A DNA stretch of 64,000 nt from Hermatobates lingyangjiaoensis (GCA_026182355.1 JAPFBL010000309.1:496001-560000); one strand, 5' to 3'; shown: positions 11,619 to 24,289, counted from the first letter of the stretch. The notes: generated from the letters alone by a model not told the origin. Numbers and translations: made by a program.

Positions 11619-12610
11619 TCAATAAGTTGACAGTTTTCTAGGCTAAGAAAATTTAGAAGTCTGTTATGTTTATGTTAAATGAAATTATTCGATTTAGTCC
11701 TATTATAGTTAATCGTTTTTAGTCATCAATTAGTCCTATTAAATGAAGTCGTATAATTTAGACAAAGAAAAGTATATCATATATCCTTCAGAAATACTAA
11801 AAGAATAAAGAAAGTTTATAAAGTTATTAAATAGTAATCATCATAATGAGGACCATGTTGTAACTTGGAAGGTTCATTTGAATAATATTAATGTATATTA
11901 TAATAATATAATGATCAAAATTAATTTTTTTCTAAAGGTAAACAGAGATAAAACTTTAGATACAGAATACAAGAAAAACACGAGGGTTCTAGAAGACCAG
12001 CAGACAAGCATGGGCTTTACATCGTTTCTCTATGAAGTCATTAATTCATAAAGTGTTTTAGTCCATAGAATGAAATTTCATAGTATATTTAGCTAATCTG
12101 TCAAATGCTTTTATGATAGAAAAAAGTTTGAATCTAAGCATTAAATTTTTAGGAATTTCTCTGGCTTGATGCCATTACAGTAAGTAATTGAATGTATGTA
12201 TTGCATTCGTCTAGAATACTTACACGAGTTTAAATTGAGGATACAAACATCAGCGATTTAATACTGAATCTCATTTTTTAAAGGCTAATGATTTTTTTAA
12301 GATTTGTAAATGGAAGAATAGGATCTTTTTTGCTTGTAGTTAAATTATTTATATTAGAACTTCTATATCAAGAACAGTTGTACATATTGTCTGAAAATAA
12401 GTGCAAGGTTTGTAAAGATTGCAATGAATTTTGAATAGGGATTGAAGGGAAAGAACGTGACTGTTTAATACTTGAGAAGGTAACACGCTTTAATAGTGTT
12501 AGAACTTTGGTGTGTTGGATATATCAAATAAGCTAGCCATGAAGCCATACTTGTTTTACCTGTATGAGCGAATAAGTTTCCACATATCAGAAGTAGTCTT
12601 ATAATACCAA
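11619..12610. other. AT-rich sequence, nothing recognised
   Basis: No repeats, RNA motifs or coding frames seen. Confidence 0.45.
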
Positions 12611-12672
12611 GTATTAGTAAAATTAGAATTAGTAATAATACATTCCGTCATACCTCGTAAAGTCTCTGAAAA

Positions 12673-12715
12673 GCTCGACCGGTTTCGGGTCCGTCTGGAT
12701 CCCATCTTCAAGAGC
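12673..12715 (-). ncRNA. Hammerhead-like motif, family e, minus-strand copy (C3 to U)
   Basis: Read on the minus strand: stem I GCTC (12712-12715), core TTGAAGA (12705-12711), stem II 12687-12704 (GGG and TCC against GGA and CCC), GAA 12684-12686, self-complementary ACCGGT 12678-12683, C17 at 12677, stem I GAGC 12673-12676. All helices are perfect, but core C3, which is essential in known hammerheads, is U. It should not cleave unless another base compensates. Confidence 0.6.
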
Positions 12716-12941
12716 ACCTAACTGACTGTGAATGTTGTTTTCCTATAACCTACCTATATATAGCATCTACATTGTGTAATCAGTGTTGTGTGTGTAGTTA
12801 ATTTTGTTTTTTCCATATTTCTTTAACTGCTATGTTTTTCCTTTATTAACTTTTATTAACTACACACACAACACTGATTACACAATGTAGATGCTATATA
12901 TAGGTAGGTTATAGGAAAACAACATTCACAGTCAGTTAGGT

Positions 12942-12984
12942 GCTCTTGAAGATGGGATCCAGACGGACCCGAAACCGGTCGAGC
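12942..12984 (+). ncRNA. Hammerhead-like motif, family e, plus-strand copy (C3 to U)
   Basis: GCTC 12942-12945, core TTGAAGA 12946-12952, stem II 12953-12970, GAA 12971-12973, ACCGGT 12974-12979, C17 at 12980, GAGC 12981-12984. It is the mirror image of 12673-12715, with the same C3 change. The cleavage triplet would be GUC, the classical one. The retained helices next to one core substitution suggest recent loss or a different role. Confidence 0.6.
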
Positions 12985-13046
12985 TTTTCAGAGACTTTAC
13001 GAGGTATGACGGAATGTATTATTACTAATTCTAATATTACTAACCT

Positions 13047-13724
13047 CAGTGGAACTAATCCATTAACTATATTAGTAAAATGTTATGTGCATGAACTGAG
13101 TTGTAATTTTGTGGTTAACTGGGTAACAAGCTTAATATAGATTTTTTATCCATGTAAATCTATCCCTCTATCTCTCGGTTGTTTCTGTTATTGGGCAGAA
13201 CAAAAGAAGTATGGAGCAAATCATTTTATGTGAATAAAACATGAAAACAATGTAAGAAGAGAAAGGAAAAGCCAGTACAATGCTCGGTTCATTACTCGTC
13301 AGTATAGAAAGCGTTAAAATTAGATCAATGGATTTTCAACCAATTATTTCATCAATAAAACGCAGAGAAATAGCGAAAATAAGTAAAACTGATACCTTTT
13401 TTAAATATGAGATTATAGTGGAAACAGGGTAAACTGAAAGGAGACAGAACAGCGGTTTTTGTCACTGTTATTTATGAACAACATTTATAATGAGACCTGT
13501 TCTGTCCCAAGTACATTAACTACCTGCATAAAACACTAAAGCTGAAGGTATCATATTTCTTACAAGTATTTGTAAGAATGTTTAAACAGTTGTGTCAGCC
13601 TTTTGGTATGAATATTGTAGAAGAGTCGTTATCCGCTTTCAAGCACTTAGCTATTTACACAATTCTTTAGGTCTGATGAACAGAGTGTTACCGAGCCTCA
13701 ACATAGAAGACAAAGTAGAAAGCA
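13047..13724. other. Unassigned sequence
   Basis: Somewhat less AT-rich than average, but no frame, repeat or RNA structure was recognised. Confidence 0.4.
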
Positions 13725-13935
13725 CAATCTTATAGTTAAGGTACTTGGCTCTGAAATGGTAGGTCCGTGGTTCAATATCCACCAGGCCCTCGATTTATTC
13801 ACGCGGGAGGTGAATAAATCTGAGCACGTCATCCCTCGGAGAGGACGTTAAGCGGTCGTTCTCAGGTGCAAACTCAGGTACTCGTTTAATATCTTACTCT
13901 AAATGCATTTCAGTTTACTGCATTTACTCATGAGG
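13725..13935 (+). mobile_element. tRNA-derived SINE, copy 1
   Basis: A box-A-like tagttaaggtacttgg is followed by box-B-like ggttcaatatcc (13769-13780), the internal pol III promoter of tRNA-derived SINEs. Just downstream is an 11-bp perfect hairpin, GATTTATTCAC (13792-13802) with GTGAATAAATC (13810-13820), then gagcacgtcatccctc. The same order recurs near 34.4 and 40.0 kb, so it is a family. The 3' end is set only roughly; no clear poly(A) tail or target duplication was found. Confidence 0.7.
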
Positions 13936-15779
13936 CTTGGTTTGTTTTCAGATATTTTATCCATTTGTGAAAACCCTCAAGTAATTGATGCAAGGCTTGT
14001 CAGTGTTGCGATACAAAACCTAGAAATTAGGTTTCGTATAGTTATAGTGGCGGTTGGTTTGTGTTATGTTATATGAAATATGAATCCATTTTACAGGCAG
14101 TTTTAGTAAGGATCTCATCTCTTCATCGTTAAGTCATCAACAATATATTATTTATATCTAAAAAAAATTATTCGTCCTCAAATGATACAAAAAAGAAATT
14201 TAGTTATAAATACAATATGTCAGACATATAAAGAAGAAAAAGAATAATGTTATTATTTCCAGATATAATTATGTAGCACTTTAGGAAGCAGTAAGATGAA
14301 TGGTCAACGTTTGAATAAAATTTGTTTGACAAATATTAGTGACAGCACTGTTTTTGGTAAACGTAAGGAACTATAAGACATAAATACGAGGGAATAATAA
14401 CCAGTTTTGTAAGTACATTCATTGTAAGACTAGTATAAATGTTTCGAAAAATAAAAATTACTATATTTTCTTTATCCTACTTTAGAAACATAGCATATCT
14501 ATGCAAAATAGTTCTCATGGCAAAGTTTAGCAAAGTGCTCTTTTTTTTAATATTTTTACATATTTGATATAGAATAAATGTATATAGATAAACTATAATA
14601 CAATCGGGTATAAAATGATTCAAATGGTAATATAATGATTCAAATAGAATCATTATATTACTATATATGCAGTTAGAATGACCAAATTGTAAACATTACA
14701 AAAAAAACAAACATTTAATTGTTTAGAATGGAGAGATATCGAAATTTCATTTGCAGTACTCTTTTAACTTTTCAGATACAGTAAGTAATTCAATATATGT
14801 TATGTTTTACAATTATTTTGAACAACACCATTCATAAACATCAATATATGCATAATTTTCTTGTTCAAGCAATATAATATTTTAATCAAAGCTTTAAAAT
14901 TTAAAATACTCTGGCATTACTAAACTCAATTCCTGTACAATTTCTCTGTTTTATTTTCTATATTTATATATATCAAAGTTATATCCTGTTTTCATCTGTT
15001 CTGACTTAGTGAAGATAATAAGAGAATATTCATTTTTTTTAGTTTACGAATAGTTCAGTCGCAAATTTTATGCATAGTTAATACAATTCCCATTTTATAT
15101 TTGGAAGATAGTTCAAAAATTTGGAACTACTCTTTCGTTATAACGATCGTCATGAATGTCAGGATGTTTTCAAAACACTATATTCTAAGCAGGTATGACT
15201 AGATAGTATCATTTCGAATTTAGTATCGTCATTGTTGTCGTTCACACTCTATATTAAGTTTTTTGCCAGTAGAACCGTAGCAAAGGCCATGGACATTCAA
15301 TAAAATGCCAAAATAAGAATCAATGCTAAATATAAAAGTGAATTGATTATCAATCATTCAGATCTGATGATATCCTCACAATTTTTTTGAATTGATTTTT
15401 TGAGAATAATTCTGCATCTTGAACATTTTTACCAGTGATTTGTGTATTTCCCGTGTGATTTTTCTTTAAACATCAACATATTGTTACTCACAAATATTTT
15501 ACCATCTTCGGGTGTTCATTAACTAGCAATTCTATTTCATCTTAAAGATGTTTTCGCTGTTAATAATGATGCTTCATTGACTTGGGCGATTATTCCGATA
15601 CCCTAAATACGCCAATGTGCACAAATGTCATCAACTGACAACTGTGCTATTCATATATACTGATTTTTTTTTATTTTATTATATGATATTTTGATATATT
15701 TAATACAAAATTATCGCTATTTTCAAAAGAAACTAAACTTAACTTCATATATTGAAATTGATCAAATGAACGTCATGTA
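13936..15779. other. AT-rich sequence, nothing recognised
   Basis: Near 14615-14665 a short inverted repeat (atgattcaaat and inverse, with taatat) forms a local hairpin. Otherwise nothing. Confidence 0.4.
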
Positions 15780-16570
15780 AGTGATTTTTTTTTTGTCCCG
15801 AAAATTTCCCTGGCAAAGAAAAAAAAACATTTTTATATTTAATTGAATAAATTGAAAAAATTTTTGGGCAAAATATTTCTTTGTTGGTACAAAAAAGTTT
15901 ATTTTGGGCAATTTAAAAAAAATTTAAAATTTTATAACCATTTTTTTTAAAAACTATTTTAAACTTGTTTAGTTTTATAAATTATTTTTTGTTTAAAAGG
16001 CCAAACCCCAAAAAATTTGGTTTGGGGAATTAGCTAAAACTTTTTTTTGTTGGAAGTTTAAATGTAATAAATTTTAATTTTGGTAAACAAAAAATTGGAT
16101 TAAATTTTAATAATTTTTATCAATTGAATTTTATTTAATTTTAAAATAATTTCCCTTTAAAAGCATTTCCAGCCTCTTTACATACAAAATTTCTCCCTAT
16201 TCTAATTAATTAGTTTATTTTTGAAATCCTTCGAATTTCCAAACTTAATCCCTTGTGTTAATGATTTCAGTTTAAAAGAGGTTCCTACCATTCAGTTCTA
16301 ATTTAACTTTAAGTAATGTTAAATGAAATTTTTTTTGTAACAAAAAAAAATAATGATTATTAATATTTTAAATTTGTAATTAGTTTATAATTAAATTGTT
16401 TTAAAACAAGTTTAACTGACATTGGCAATTTTTTGGAATATTATTATTTTTTAAATTTATTAATTAAATTAAGCATTTGAAACACATTAAACTGAAAAAA
16501 CACAACAAAAGATTTCACCTTTTAATTTTTTGAACCGTTAAAGGTTCTTTTTGGAAAGAAATTTTGGAAA
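15780..16570. other. Homopolymer-inflated, low-information stretch
   Basis: The texture differs from the flanks: nearly every base comes in runs of two to nine (T8, A9, GGGG, CCCC, with tttgggg and aaaccccaaaaaa strings), and no codon, repeat or element structure is seen. It starts and stops abruptly. It may be poorly corrected read sequence in the assembly or genuine low-complexity DNA; I favour the former. Confidence 0.4.
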
Positions 16571-16656
16571 TTGACACAACACATTCAATTTTGGGAATTT
16601 TTTCGTTATATGGTTTATTAATTAATTTATTTAAATATATAATATATAATTTTAGG

Positions 16657-16851
16657 TGTTAATCAATCGGGATTTGGTCAAATTTTCTAGCTTCAAAAAT
16701 CAAACTCTGATTGCCGACGTTTCAGTTTTATATTTTAAATCCTTTTTCATAAGCCTGCAAACAAAGGATAATAAGAAATCACATATCAACCTATTCTATC
16801 AAACGTTCGATATATTATTGAATCTGTTATATATATAACTTATATATAAAT
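16657..16851 (-). repeat. Decayed family f PLE end
   Basis: The minus strand carries the family f blocks in order: a CTTATGAAAAAGG-like stretch, GAAACGTCGGC, and the reverse complement of ctattctatcaaacgttcga, which elsewhere marks the element end next to (TA)n. The 60-codon ORF on the plus strand is a shadow. Several mismatches to the 44 kb copies suggest age. Confidence 0.6.
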
Positions 16852-17445
16852 AGTTACTTCAAATAATGAATGATTCTTAAATAGTTTACTAATTTCTATA
16901 AAACATTTTGTTCTACAAATATTTTGTTAAAGTTATTTTAAATACAGTTGGGAAAAAAATTATTTTTATGAAAAAAATATGAATGGATAAGAATGGGAAT
17001 TTTTTATGCACTTCTTTTTTTTCATTTGTCAATGCACTGAAGACAACTTAAAAGGGAACACCACTACAGAAGAAAGCTGCAAAAAGTTGTTCTTTTGCTT
17101 AGGTTCGTCAGTTCGCTAACGAGATAGTAAATACAAGGTATTCGAATAGAAATCTCTCAAGCCTTGTATAAAGCCTGCGGCTAGCTACTTCGTTTCAACA
17201 GAAATTCAATAGCACTCTTTTCATTCACTTTCCGTTTTTCCGTCCGGTCAAAGTTGAATGTGGCACATGAAGAAAAACTTACCCCACATTTTCTTTTCCC
17301 AATTTTTTTTTTTTTACCTCCCCCATTCAATATACCAGAAAATTAAATAAAAAGAAATTCTAAGGGAAACTTGGCTTTTTTTTCTAGAAGTCCAATTGTA
17401 TACAAGGGTAAATATTATAAATTAGAATTCAGTTTGCTTGATGCT

Positions 17446-17447
<2 letters not shown>
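16852..17447. other. Unassigned; less AT-rich island at 17050-17260
   Basis: 17050-17260 has a balanced composition (ttcgtcagttcgctaacgag, gcctgcggctagctac) and no ORF. It could be a conserved non-coding element. The rest is AT-rich. Confidence 0.3.
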
Positions 17448-17478
<31 letters not shown>

Positions 17479-17760
17479 GATGTAGATGGGAGAGGATTGG
17501 CCGAGAAAGGAAACCCCGGAAGTTAAGTAACGAGTAAAGCCCCGGCATGCGAATGAGCCGGCCTTGTTAAGCTCTAATGGTCGGTGACAATGACAAACTT
17601 TGACCTCGGGTCGAATTTACACTTGACCTCCTCTTCCATCCAAGCAATATAAGATGTTCTCATCTCTGTCACCATTACAGCTGGGCTCCATCTAATTCAA
17701 GCCTCCCTCTTCCAAACCATAGAGCACAAAACCTTATTCCAAGGAGTCATGGCTTTAGCT
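17448..17760 (-). other. GC-richer sequence with an A30 tail on the minus strand
   Basis: A run of 30 T (17448-17477) borders about 280 bp of clearly GC-richer DNA. On the minus strand this reads as GC-rich sequence ending in A30, the form of a retroposed transcript or SINE. I see no pol III boxes, no long frame and no target duplication (gcttgatgctgg at the tail side has no partner at the other end). A retrocopy is suggested, not shown. Confidence 0.3.
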
Positions 17761-18779
17761 TTCCTTCATTTATTGTAGTTGACCAGAAAAGATGTATGCC
17801 GCTATAAATTAAATTTACTTAAAAAACTGTTTATGGTTTGAAACGACTAATAAGAGTCAAAAATAACCATATTAGTACCATAGAGTTTATTAGAAATTCT
17901 AAAAACTGGTTTACTTTGTACTGTTTTAATGCTCAAGCACTTGTAACTTCAGAATTGTACATAGTTTGAAACTGAAACGTAAAAGATTAAAATTATTCAT
18001 TTGACTTTGTCGTTATTATTTGTTGTTTTATTATTATTAAATTATTATTATTTGTATGATAAATAATTTTGTTGCATTTCTTATAATTAAAAACCATAAA
18101 AGTGGTTTTTGCAAAAAAAATTCTTTTGAATAGAGTTTAGTTCTTTAACTTCCTTGTTATGAGATAGATAGATTTTCTTAATATATAATTAGTGCAACAC
18201 AATATCAAATTACAGAATTTTTGTAGCTTGAATAAAGGAATCTAAACTGCAAGTTTTCGATTCGATTAAAGAAATTTAAATAATTTCATTCTTGGTCATG
18301 TCATAATAACTATATTTGTGTAACTATATTATTACATAAACATGTCAGCGTTCTACTATATGTCACATGCAAACAATGTGGTGATTTTTCTCAAACTTGA
18401 AGCACCAATTGGAATTACTTTTCAATTTCATAAAACTGTTTATAATTTATGACCTAATTTTCTTGCTAGAAATTTTAGAATTATTGAAAAAAAATCTAAA
18501 GCATTATGAAAAGAACATTTTGTTCCAACACGTTTTTAATAGAATAAGCACAAAAAGTGAAGATTAGTTCAGTTGTTTCATAGATTTATTCATATTCATA
18601 TAGACTGATGGTATTTTTATGTTTTAATATTTACATTATATTTGCTATGACCAACTTAAAAACTCTAAGATTATGTTTGAGATATAAAAGATAATATACG
18701 AAATATAATGGCTTTATATATAAGATAGTTTATGCATTGACAAGAACTCTGAGAGGCTGAGAAATGAGTAGTAGGCGTG
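17761..18779. other. AT-rich sequence, nothing recognised
   Basis: No coding, repeat or RNA structure seen. Confidence 0.45.
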
Positions 18780-19460
18780 ATCAGCTATTAGTGTGTTCAT
18801 CCATATTCATATCACTTCTGAGACAGACAAACAGAAAGAGAGTGAGAGAGCGAGTGAGTGGGGGTTGGGGGACCGAAACTAATTGGCAATGGGACAGAGT
18901 TAGAAAGAGGTAGAGTGATAGAGTAATTGGACTGAGAGAGAAATAGACAAAGAGATACAGAAGAAGCTTCCAGGTATTGGATGTCGAAGTTCGCAGAAAG
19001 TGTAGTTGTTTTGAGTTAGAACAATAAAACAACTGACAGCACTGGCTAAACAGAACTGTATTTTCTGTTGCCCATTATGTAATTAGGTGAGAAGACACAA
19101 GCAACAAGTGAGTAACAATAAATCGAGCAGCATTTTATATAAATTCCTTTACGCCTTCACAAGAGATATTATAATGATGTCTGGAAATGAATGATCTTTC
19201 AATGACGTTCTAAAGTAGACCTTGTGGTTGAGGGTCTGATTCTTACTTATGGTTCTGAAATACCCAATATTTACTTGAGGTTCTGATCTTTAGTTGAGAT
19301 TTTCTTTTCGTTGAAATAGATAATCTTTACTCGAGGTTTCGAAATAGATTATCATTGATTGTGATTCTGAACTGTGTATGTGTTTTGAAATGAATAATCT
19401 TTACTTGAGGTTTGAGAGAGAGGCTCATCACTTGAAGAAGATTACTTCAGGTTTTGAAAT
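18780..19460. repeat. GA-rich tract and degenerate tandem repeat
   Basis: 18810-18960 is purine-rich with gagag, gagtgag and gggttgggg motifs on the plus strand. 19200-19460 holds at least four weak copies of a unit like tttgaaatagataatctttacttgagg, spaced about 55-75 bases. The 83-codon minus-strand ORF (18781-19032) is rich in L, S, F and T only because of the GA tract. Confidence 0.5.
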
Positions 19461-21590
19461 GAAGTAATAAAAACTTCAAGTTTTCCAACAGATTCTTAAA
19501 TAACAAAAGCTTTATATTCTCCGCTTTATATCCATAGCTGAATTTTTCTCGTGCTATAAACACATTAAAGTTTTCAGCTCTTAAGTTTTAGGAATCAAAA
19601 TTCAATAAGATATCCTTTTTTTCTTTTATGACAAATTGTTTCGAAACCTTAGATTATCATGAAAATCGAGTATCATGATTCTAGAACATGTAGTAATTGG
19701 GTATATTTAAATCGAAGTCAAACATTATGTATTCCTAAGGTACCATTGTGATATCTTCAGTACATTCACTTGTGCTATGTTTATGATATTAGATGGCCAT
19801 TTGTTTATTATATATCCATGTATAAATATTAAAAAATAATTCTTTCTTAAATACTTCCAGTCTATTATCTCAGTAGCCAGTATCTAGATTCAATGAAAGT
19901 TTTGTCAGTTCCGTGATTATTAAACATTGACAGTTTTCAAATATTGGCAGTCTATTTCAGCGAGCCATTGAAATGCATAACACCTATTGAAGATTGCGAA
20001 AATAAACAGCTTAAGCTTAAATAAACAGCTTAATTAGATGTTATACAGAATAGCAAATGTAAAACACTACACTGACGTTGTTCCATCAAATTTGGATCCC
20101 CTTCAATTAACCCAAAATGTATGATTAATCCACGTTTAACGTATGATTAATAAATTAGATTAAAGCCTATGTTTAAAGTAAGTGCTATGAGTTCATAAAA
20201 AAAAACCATTCCACATACTTTTGCTTCCAAAACCTAAGGTTTTTGTAACTTCAAATAACCTGTGATCAAAATTAAATACATTTTTTTGTAGTAGAAACTT
20301 ACAGCGCAAGTTTAATTCTTTGCCAGACCGAGCTCATAACGCGATTTACTCGCATTACGAAGCAACTTTTTCCATTGAAATTAATATTAAAATAAATAAT
20401 GCGTTACTTCCATAAAATTGTCTTTTTTGGTTCATTTTTTAAACAACAAAGGTGCAATTAGAAAGAAAGAAACAATACTGTGTGTATAAAATGAATAATG
20501 CAAATGGAAGAAGAAATAATCATATTCTATTATTCTAGTAAACTTACAACAGAAAACATCTAGCCGAGAGAAAGACTACGAATGTTTACTCATCTAAAAT
20601 ATATTATAAATTGCTGCTTGAAAAGATAATTGCTTGTACAAACTACGATGACGTACGTTGTAGGTGTCTACTGTATATTGATATTAATTTACATATATTT
20701 GTTACAATTTATTTGTATTTTTTCTCCAAAATGCCACTTCTTGGCACCACTTGCTGCCTGGGATTGACCACATTAGGCATGTTTTTAGAACACTTTCAGC
20801 GTAAGATATTTAGGCATAAAAATATATAAATCAGAATTATTTTCAAAGTATACTAAAAGAGAAAGCAGGTAATTTATTAGAAAATTAAAAGTAAACATAT
20901 CAGTTTTAATAAAAAACATTAAACTTCTGAAGTTTTGTAGCTCACCATTTCCTTTTAGTTGTAATAAAATACTTGCAACAGATTTTGTCAGCCAAAATAA
21001 TATCAGTTTTCTTGAATCATTTTCACTCCAGTTTTTCAATTCAGTAGATAAATAATTCTTATCTTTTGATTAAAATTTAGTTAAATAAATAGAGTTTAAG
21101 TAATACGGAGAAATTTTACATTTGAGCTGAATGGTTAGGTTTGGATGGAGATATGACAGTTTGTTTGTACAGAGGGAATACTGATATGGCAGTAAGTGGG
21201 TGCTTCTGGTGAGGTCTGTATTTATCAAGGCACTTGCGATCGAGCTATTCCAAGGAACAGTAGCTCGAGTTCAACACTCAATCGCTGCCCGAGTAAACAT
21301 CTTGTAGCAGCATTAACAACCAAGGCACACTTTAACCCAAAATTTCTATCTATCCGAACAAACATTGGCCCCAAATCAAACTTCTGTTTTTAGTGAAAAA
21401 AAAATTGAAGTACCATTATCAACAGCATGGTATCAAATAATTGTTTAAATAAATAATTGTATAATTAATTATAATTACATTTACATAATATATATATACA
21501 ATCTGATTGCTCTTTCACTCCTAGCTTTAATTAACTATATTGTTTAAAAATGTATGCCTCTACACATAAATATTTGGTTTTACAGTATAT
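19461..21590. other. Unassigned; denser block at 21120-21400
   Basis: Mostly AT-rich. 21120-21400 is less AT-rich and holds a 65-codon plus-strand ORF (21196-21393) without recognisable domains. The ORFs at 20611-20829 and 20785-21039 lie in AT-rich DNA and look like chance. Confidence 0.3.
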
Positions 21591-21601
21591 ATATATATAC
21601 A

Positions 21602-21791
21602 AAACTAAAGTTTATCGAGACTCTGTCAGTTCTTCAGGTTCAAATTAAACTCTCATTTCCATCGTTTTGGTTTTTATTTAAAACTTTTTTCATAGGCCTA
21701 TGAAAAAGGTTTTAAATAAAAACCAAAACCTCAATGAGAGTTTAATTTAAACCTGAAGAACAGACCGAGTACCGATAACCTTTAGTTTTGT
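21602..21791. mobile_element. Family f palindrome (head-to-head PLE ends)
   Basis: Two 95-bp arms meet at CATAGGCCTATG (21691-21702). Each arm carries the family f order: CTATGAAAAA, stem II-like GGTTTTA/TAAAACC, a damaged GAAACGT, GAGAGTTT, then cctgaagaac. (TA)n tracts lie just outside both ends (about 21586-21600 and 21820-21840). The arms differ by several bases, so it is older than the 43.7 kb palindrome. Confidence 0.65.
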
Positions 21792-22094
21792 TTCTATTTC
21801 ACGGTCCATACTTCATCAATATATATATTATATATATATAGTTTTCGATATTACTATTTTCAACATTCAGTCAGAAAAAAAAGAAGTAGAGAAAAAATTA
21901 GCTGTTCATAGTATTAAAAAATATCACACAATACATTTATATATCAACGTTTAACCACAGTATGAAATCAGAAAAAAATATTAAAATATTGCAAACAAAA
22001 CAATCAGTATTCCTCAGAATCAAACTGATACTTTAAGAAAACCCTCTTTTAAAATCTTAAATCATTTTTCTCATTTCCTACTCTGGTTTAGTTA

Positions 22095-22299
22095 TTGAGT
22101 TTTATTTCAGGTATTTATAATGAAATTATGAAATTTTCTATAGAATTAATACCTTCTGAATCTGAACTGACGAAAACCACTTGTTGTGTTTCAATGATCT
22201 TAGTCTTTTTTTTCCATTTCGTATTGTGATTTCATAATTGAAAATTTGATATTTGATAATTGATAAAATCAATTATATTCACGTGTTTATGGAATATCT

Positions 22300-22331
<32 letters not shown>
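22095..22331 (+). repeat. Decayed HHR family b element with (TA)n tail
   Basis: CTGACGA (about 22165) is followed by a stem II like AACCACTTGTTGTGTTT, then CAATGATCTTAGTC where active copies have GAAAGATCTTAGTC. The tail (ccatttcgtattgtg, then ttcacgtgtttatgg) and the closing (TA)n at 22303-22331 match. The damaged GAAA box should make it inactive. Confidence 0.65.
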
Positions 22332-22336
<5 letters not shown>

Positions 22337-24289
22337 ACAAGGTAATCCAAAAGTAGGACCACAGTTATCAAGTACCAACCACTTTAGCAATTTCATATGA
22401 GTCCTGTAAGTAAAAGAGTTTGTATAAATAAAAATAGAAAAGTGTGTAACTGTTATTTAAGTTCAAACATATACATCTTTATTAACGCAGGATTAAGTTA
22501 CTTAAAAAATACCTGAGGAACAGCAACTCTACATTGTTTCACTCTTTTGTCTTCCTGTAAAGTGTAACTTAGATGGATTACAAATTTCCTTAAAGACAAC
22601 AGGTGTTAAAATATCGAAGGTAGTTTGGTTTGTTATGTCAGACCTCTTTTCATTATGGTGTCATATTTGTTGCTCAGTCAAATCATCTGATTTTGATTAA
22701 ACAGATGTAGGACTTTTGTTTGATAATTCCTGAGGTTTTGCGATTGTTTTGATGAACATTTATTTATTTTTCTATTCTATATCATGTTATTAGACAGTAA
22801 TGTTCACCTTATATGAGTAAATTTTTTTAAAGTTACATTATTAACTCGTACATATTTACATTATTAATAATTTTAATATAAGTTTTCCACATTTCCTTTC
22901 CTGAGAATTTTACTGTTGCATCTTTATTCTTCCTTTATATTCATATCATTGTTTGTTTAATATAAACTGATATTTGTTTATTTCAATATTTAAGAAAAAA
23001 ACTTTTCAAATTTTTTGGCCCTCCCCTTCATTTGTATTGAAACTGGAATAATAAAACTTCAAAAATATAAATATGAGGAAGTTTAAAAAGAAGGCTGCGT
23101 AATTGCCATTAGACTCACAAATTTATTTTTGGATTAAAATTTAATTCTAAATATAGAATTAAGTATGAGTAAACAAATTACTGATATGTCGCAAATAGGA
23201 TGATTCACATGCATGGTCAAAAATCACAACAGCCGTAACCAATTGTATGAAACGTGATTTGAGATGAAGAGATTACTACTACTACTTCTGATAATAGCTA
23301 CTTTTTAAGTTGCATGTTATTTTTTCCATTACTAAGTAAACTTTCTAACAAAAACAGTTATGAATGAATAAGATAAACTAAAATAAGTAAAGAAAATAAG
23401 AATAAATAAATATATGCAGACATTTATTTGGCTTATCAAGGGTAATCTATTTAAAATCAAATACCAAGATGTTATGTAAAATAATAGTAGGGTTGATGGC
23501 TATAAAGGTAGATTCTGGTGACTGAAAGAATAATGGAACTAGATGGCGGAGAGATAGGATTAGGGATGAAAGGTTTTGCAAATTGATTGATTTCTGCGAA
23601 GGTGAAGCTATCCATCAGGGGTTATCTGAGCAAACTTGTCAATCCATCCCCTCCTCGCACCTCTGGTCCAATAAAATGAGATCCATTTCACAAAATAAAA
23701 AAAAAAAAGAACCAGGACTACATTAGGCTGTAGAAAAATTGTCTTTCTTTCTTTTCAAGAATGGATTTTATTTTTTTTTTTCATAAACATCCTTGAATAT
23801 ATTTCAAAAATGTAATTTAATACTGATATGAATCACTGTAGAGGATAAAGAATATTTTTCGTATCTCAAACTATATGAAATTTGCATGATACTGCTATTA
23901 GTAGGATGGTTTTAAAAGATTTTATTTTAAAAATAAATAATACTGCAGTATTAAAACTATTTTACCAAGTCTTTTATAACCATGTTTATAAATTAGCTTT
24001 ATGGATATGAATCAAGTTTTTCTACACCGCTATCCTTATAGTGACCTACTTAATTACTTCCTATCATCGTGGGCAGAAACACTTTTCTAGGACTGTTATT
24101 TTTTAAATGCTTGTCATCGTGAGCCAAAAATTAACTACATTCCAAATTTAACAGGATTCCTACTACATACTTACAAATTACGAAAGATGATATTAAACAT
24201 AGTAAACATGAGAAAAATGTTGGTAAAGATACAAACATGATAGACATGATAAACATTAATAAATATGATAAACAGATGTTTGTAACCTA
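22332..24289. other. Unassigned; GC-richer spot at 23480-23690
   Basis: 23480-23690 is less AT-rich and ends in pyrimidine-rich ccatcccctcctcgcacc, without a usable frame or tRNA-like fold that I can confirm. The rest is AT-rich. Confidence 0.3.

Larger units (their letters stand above)
12611..13046. mobile_element. Foldback element with HHR family e in both arms
   Basis: Two 191-bp arms (12611-12801 and 12856-13046) flank a 54-bp spacer. Apart from the outermost 15 or so bases, which carry small differences, I find the arms identical over about 175 bp. Each arm carries a hammerhead-like motif. No (TA)n tract lies at the ends, unlike the other HHR elements here. The transcript would form a very long hairpin. 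The ORF at 12940-13140 merely crosses one arm. A decayed relative lies at 24290-24520. Confidence 0.75.

Noticed and set aside
12940..13140. 66-codon plus-strand ORF
   Set aside because: It lies across one arm of the family e foldback and has no domain; the RNA structure explains the sequence better.
13725..13800. A true tRNA gene at the SINE head
   Set aside because: Box A and B are imperfect, no full cloverleaf forms, and the same head recurs with a common non-tRNA tail.
22332..22450. caaggtaatccaaaagtagg after (TA)n looks like a Tc1/mariner-type terminal repeat
   Set aside because: No inverted partner was found downstream and there is no transposase frame, so the match is too short to call.
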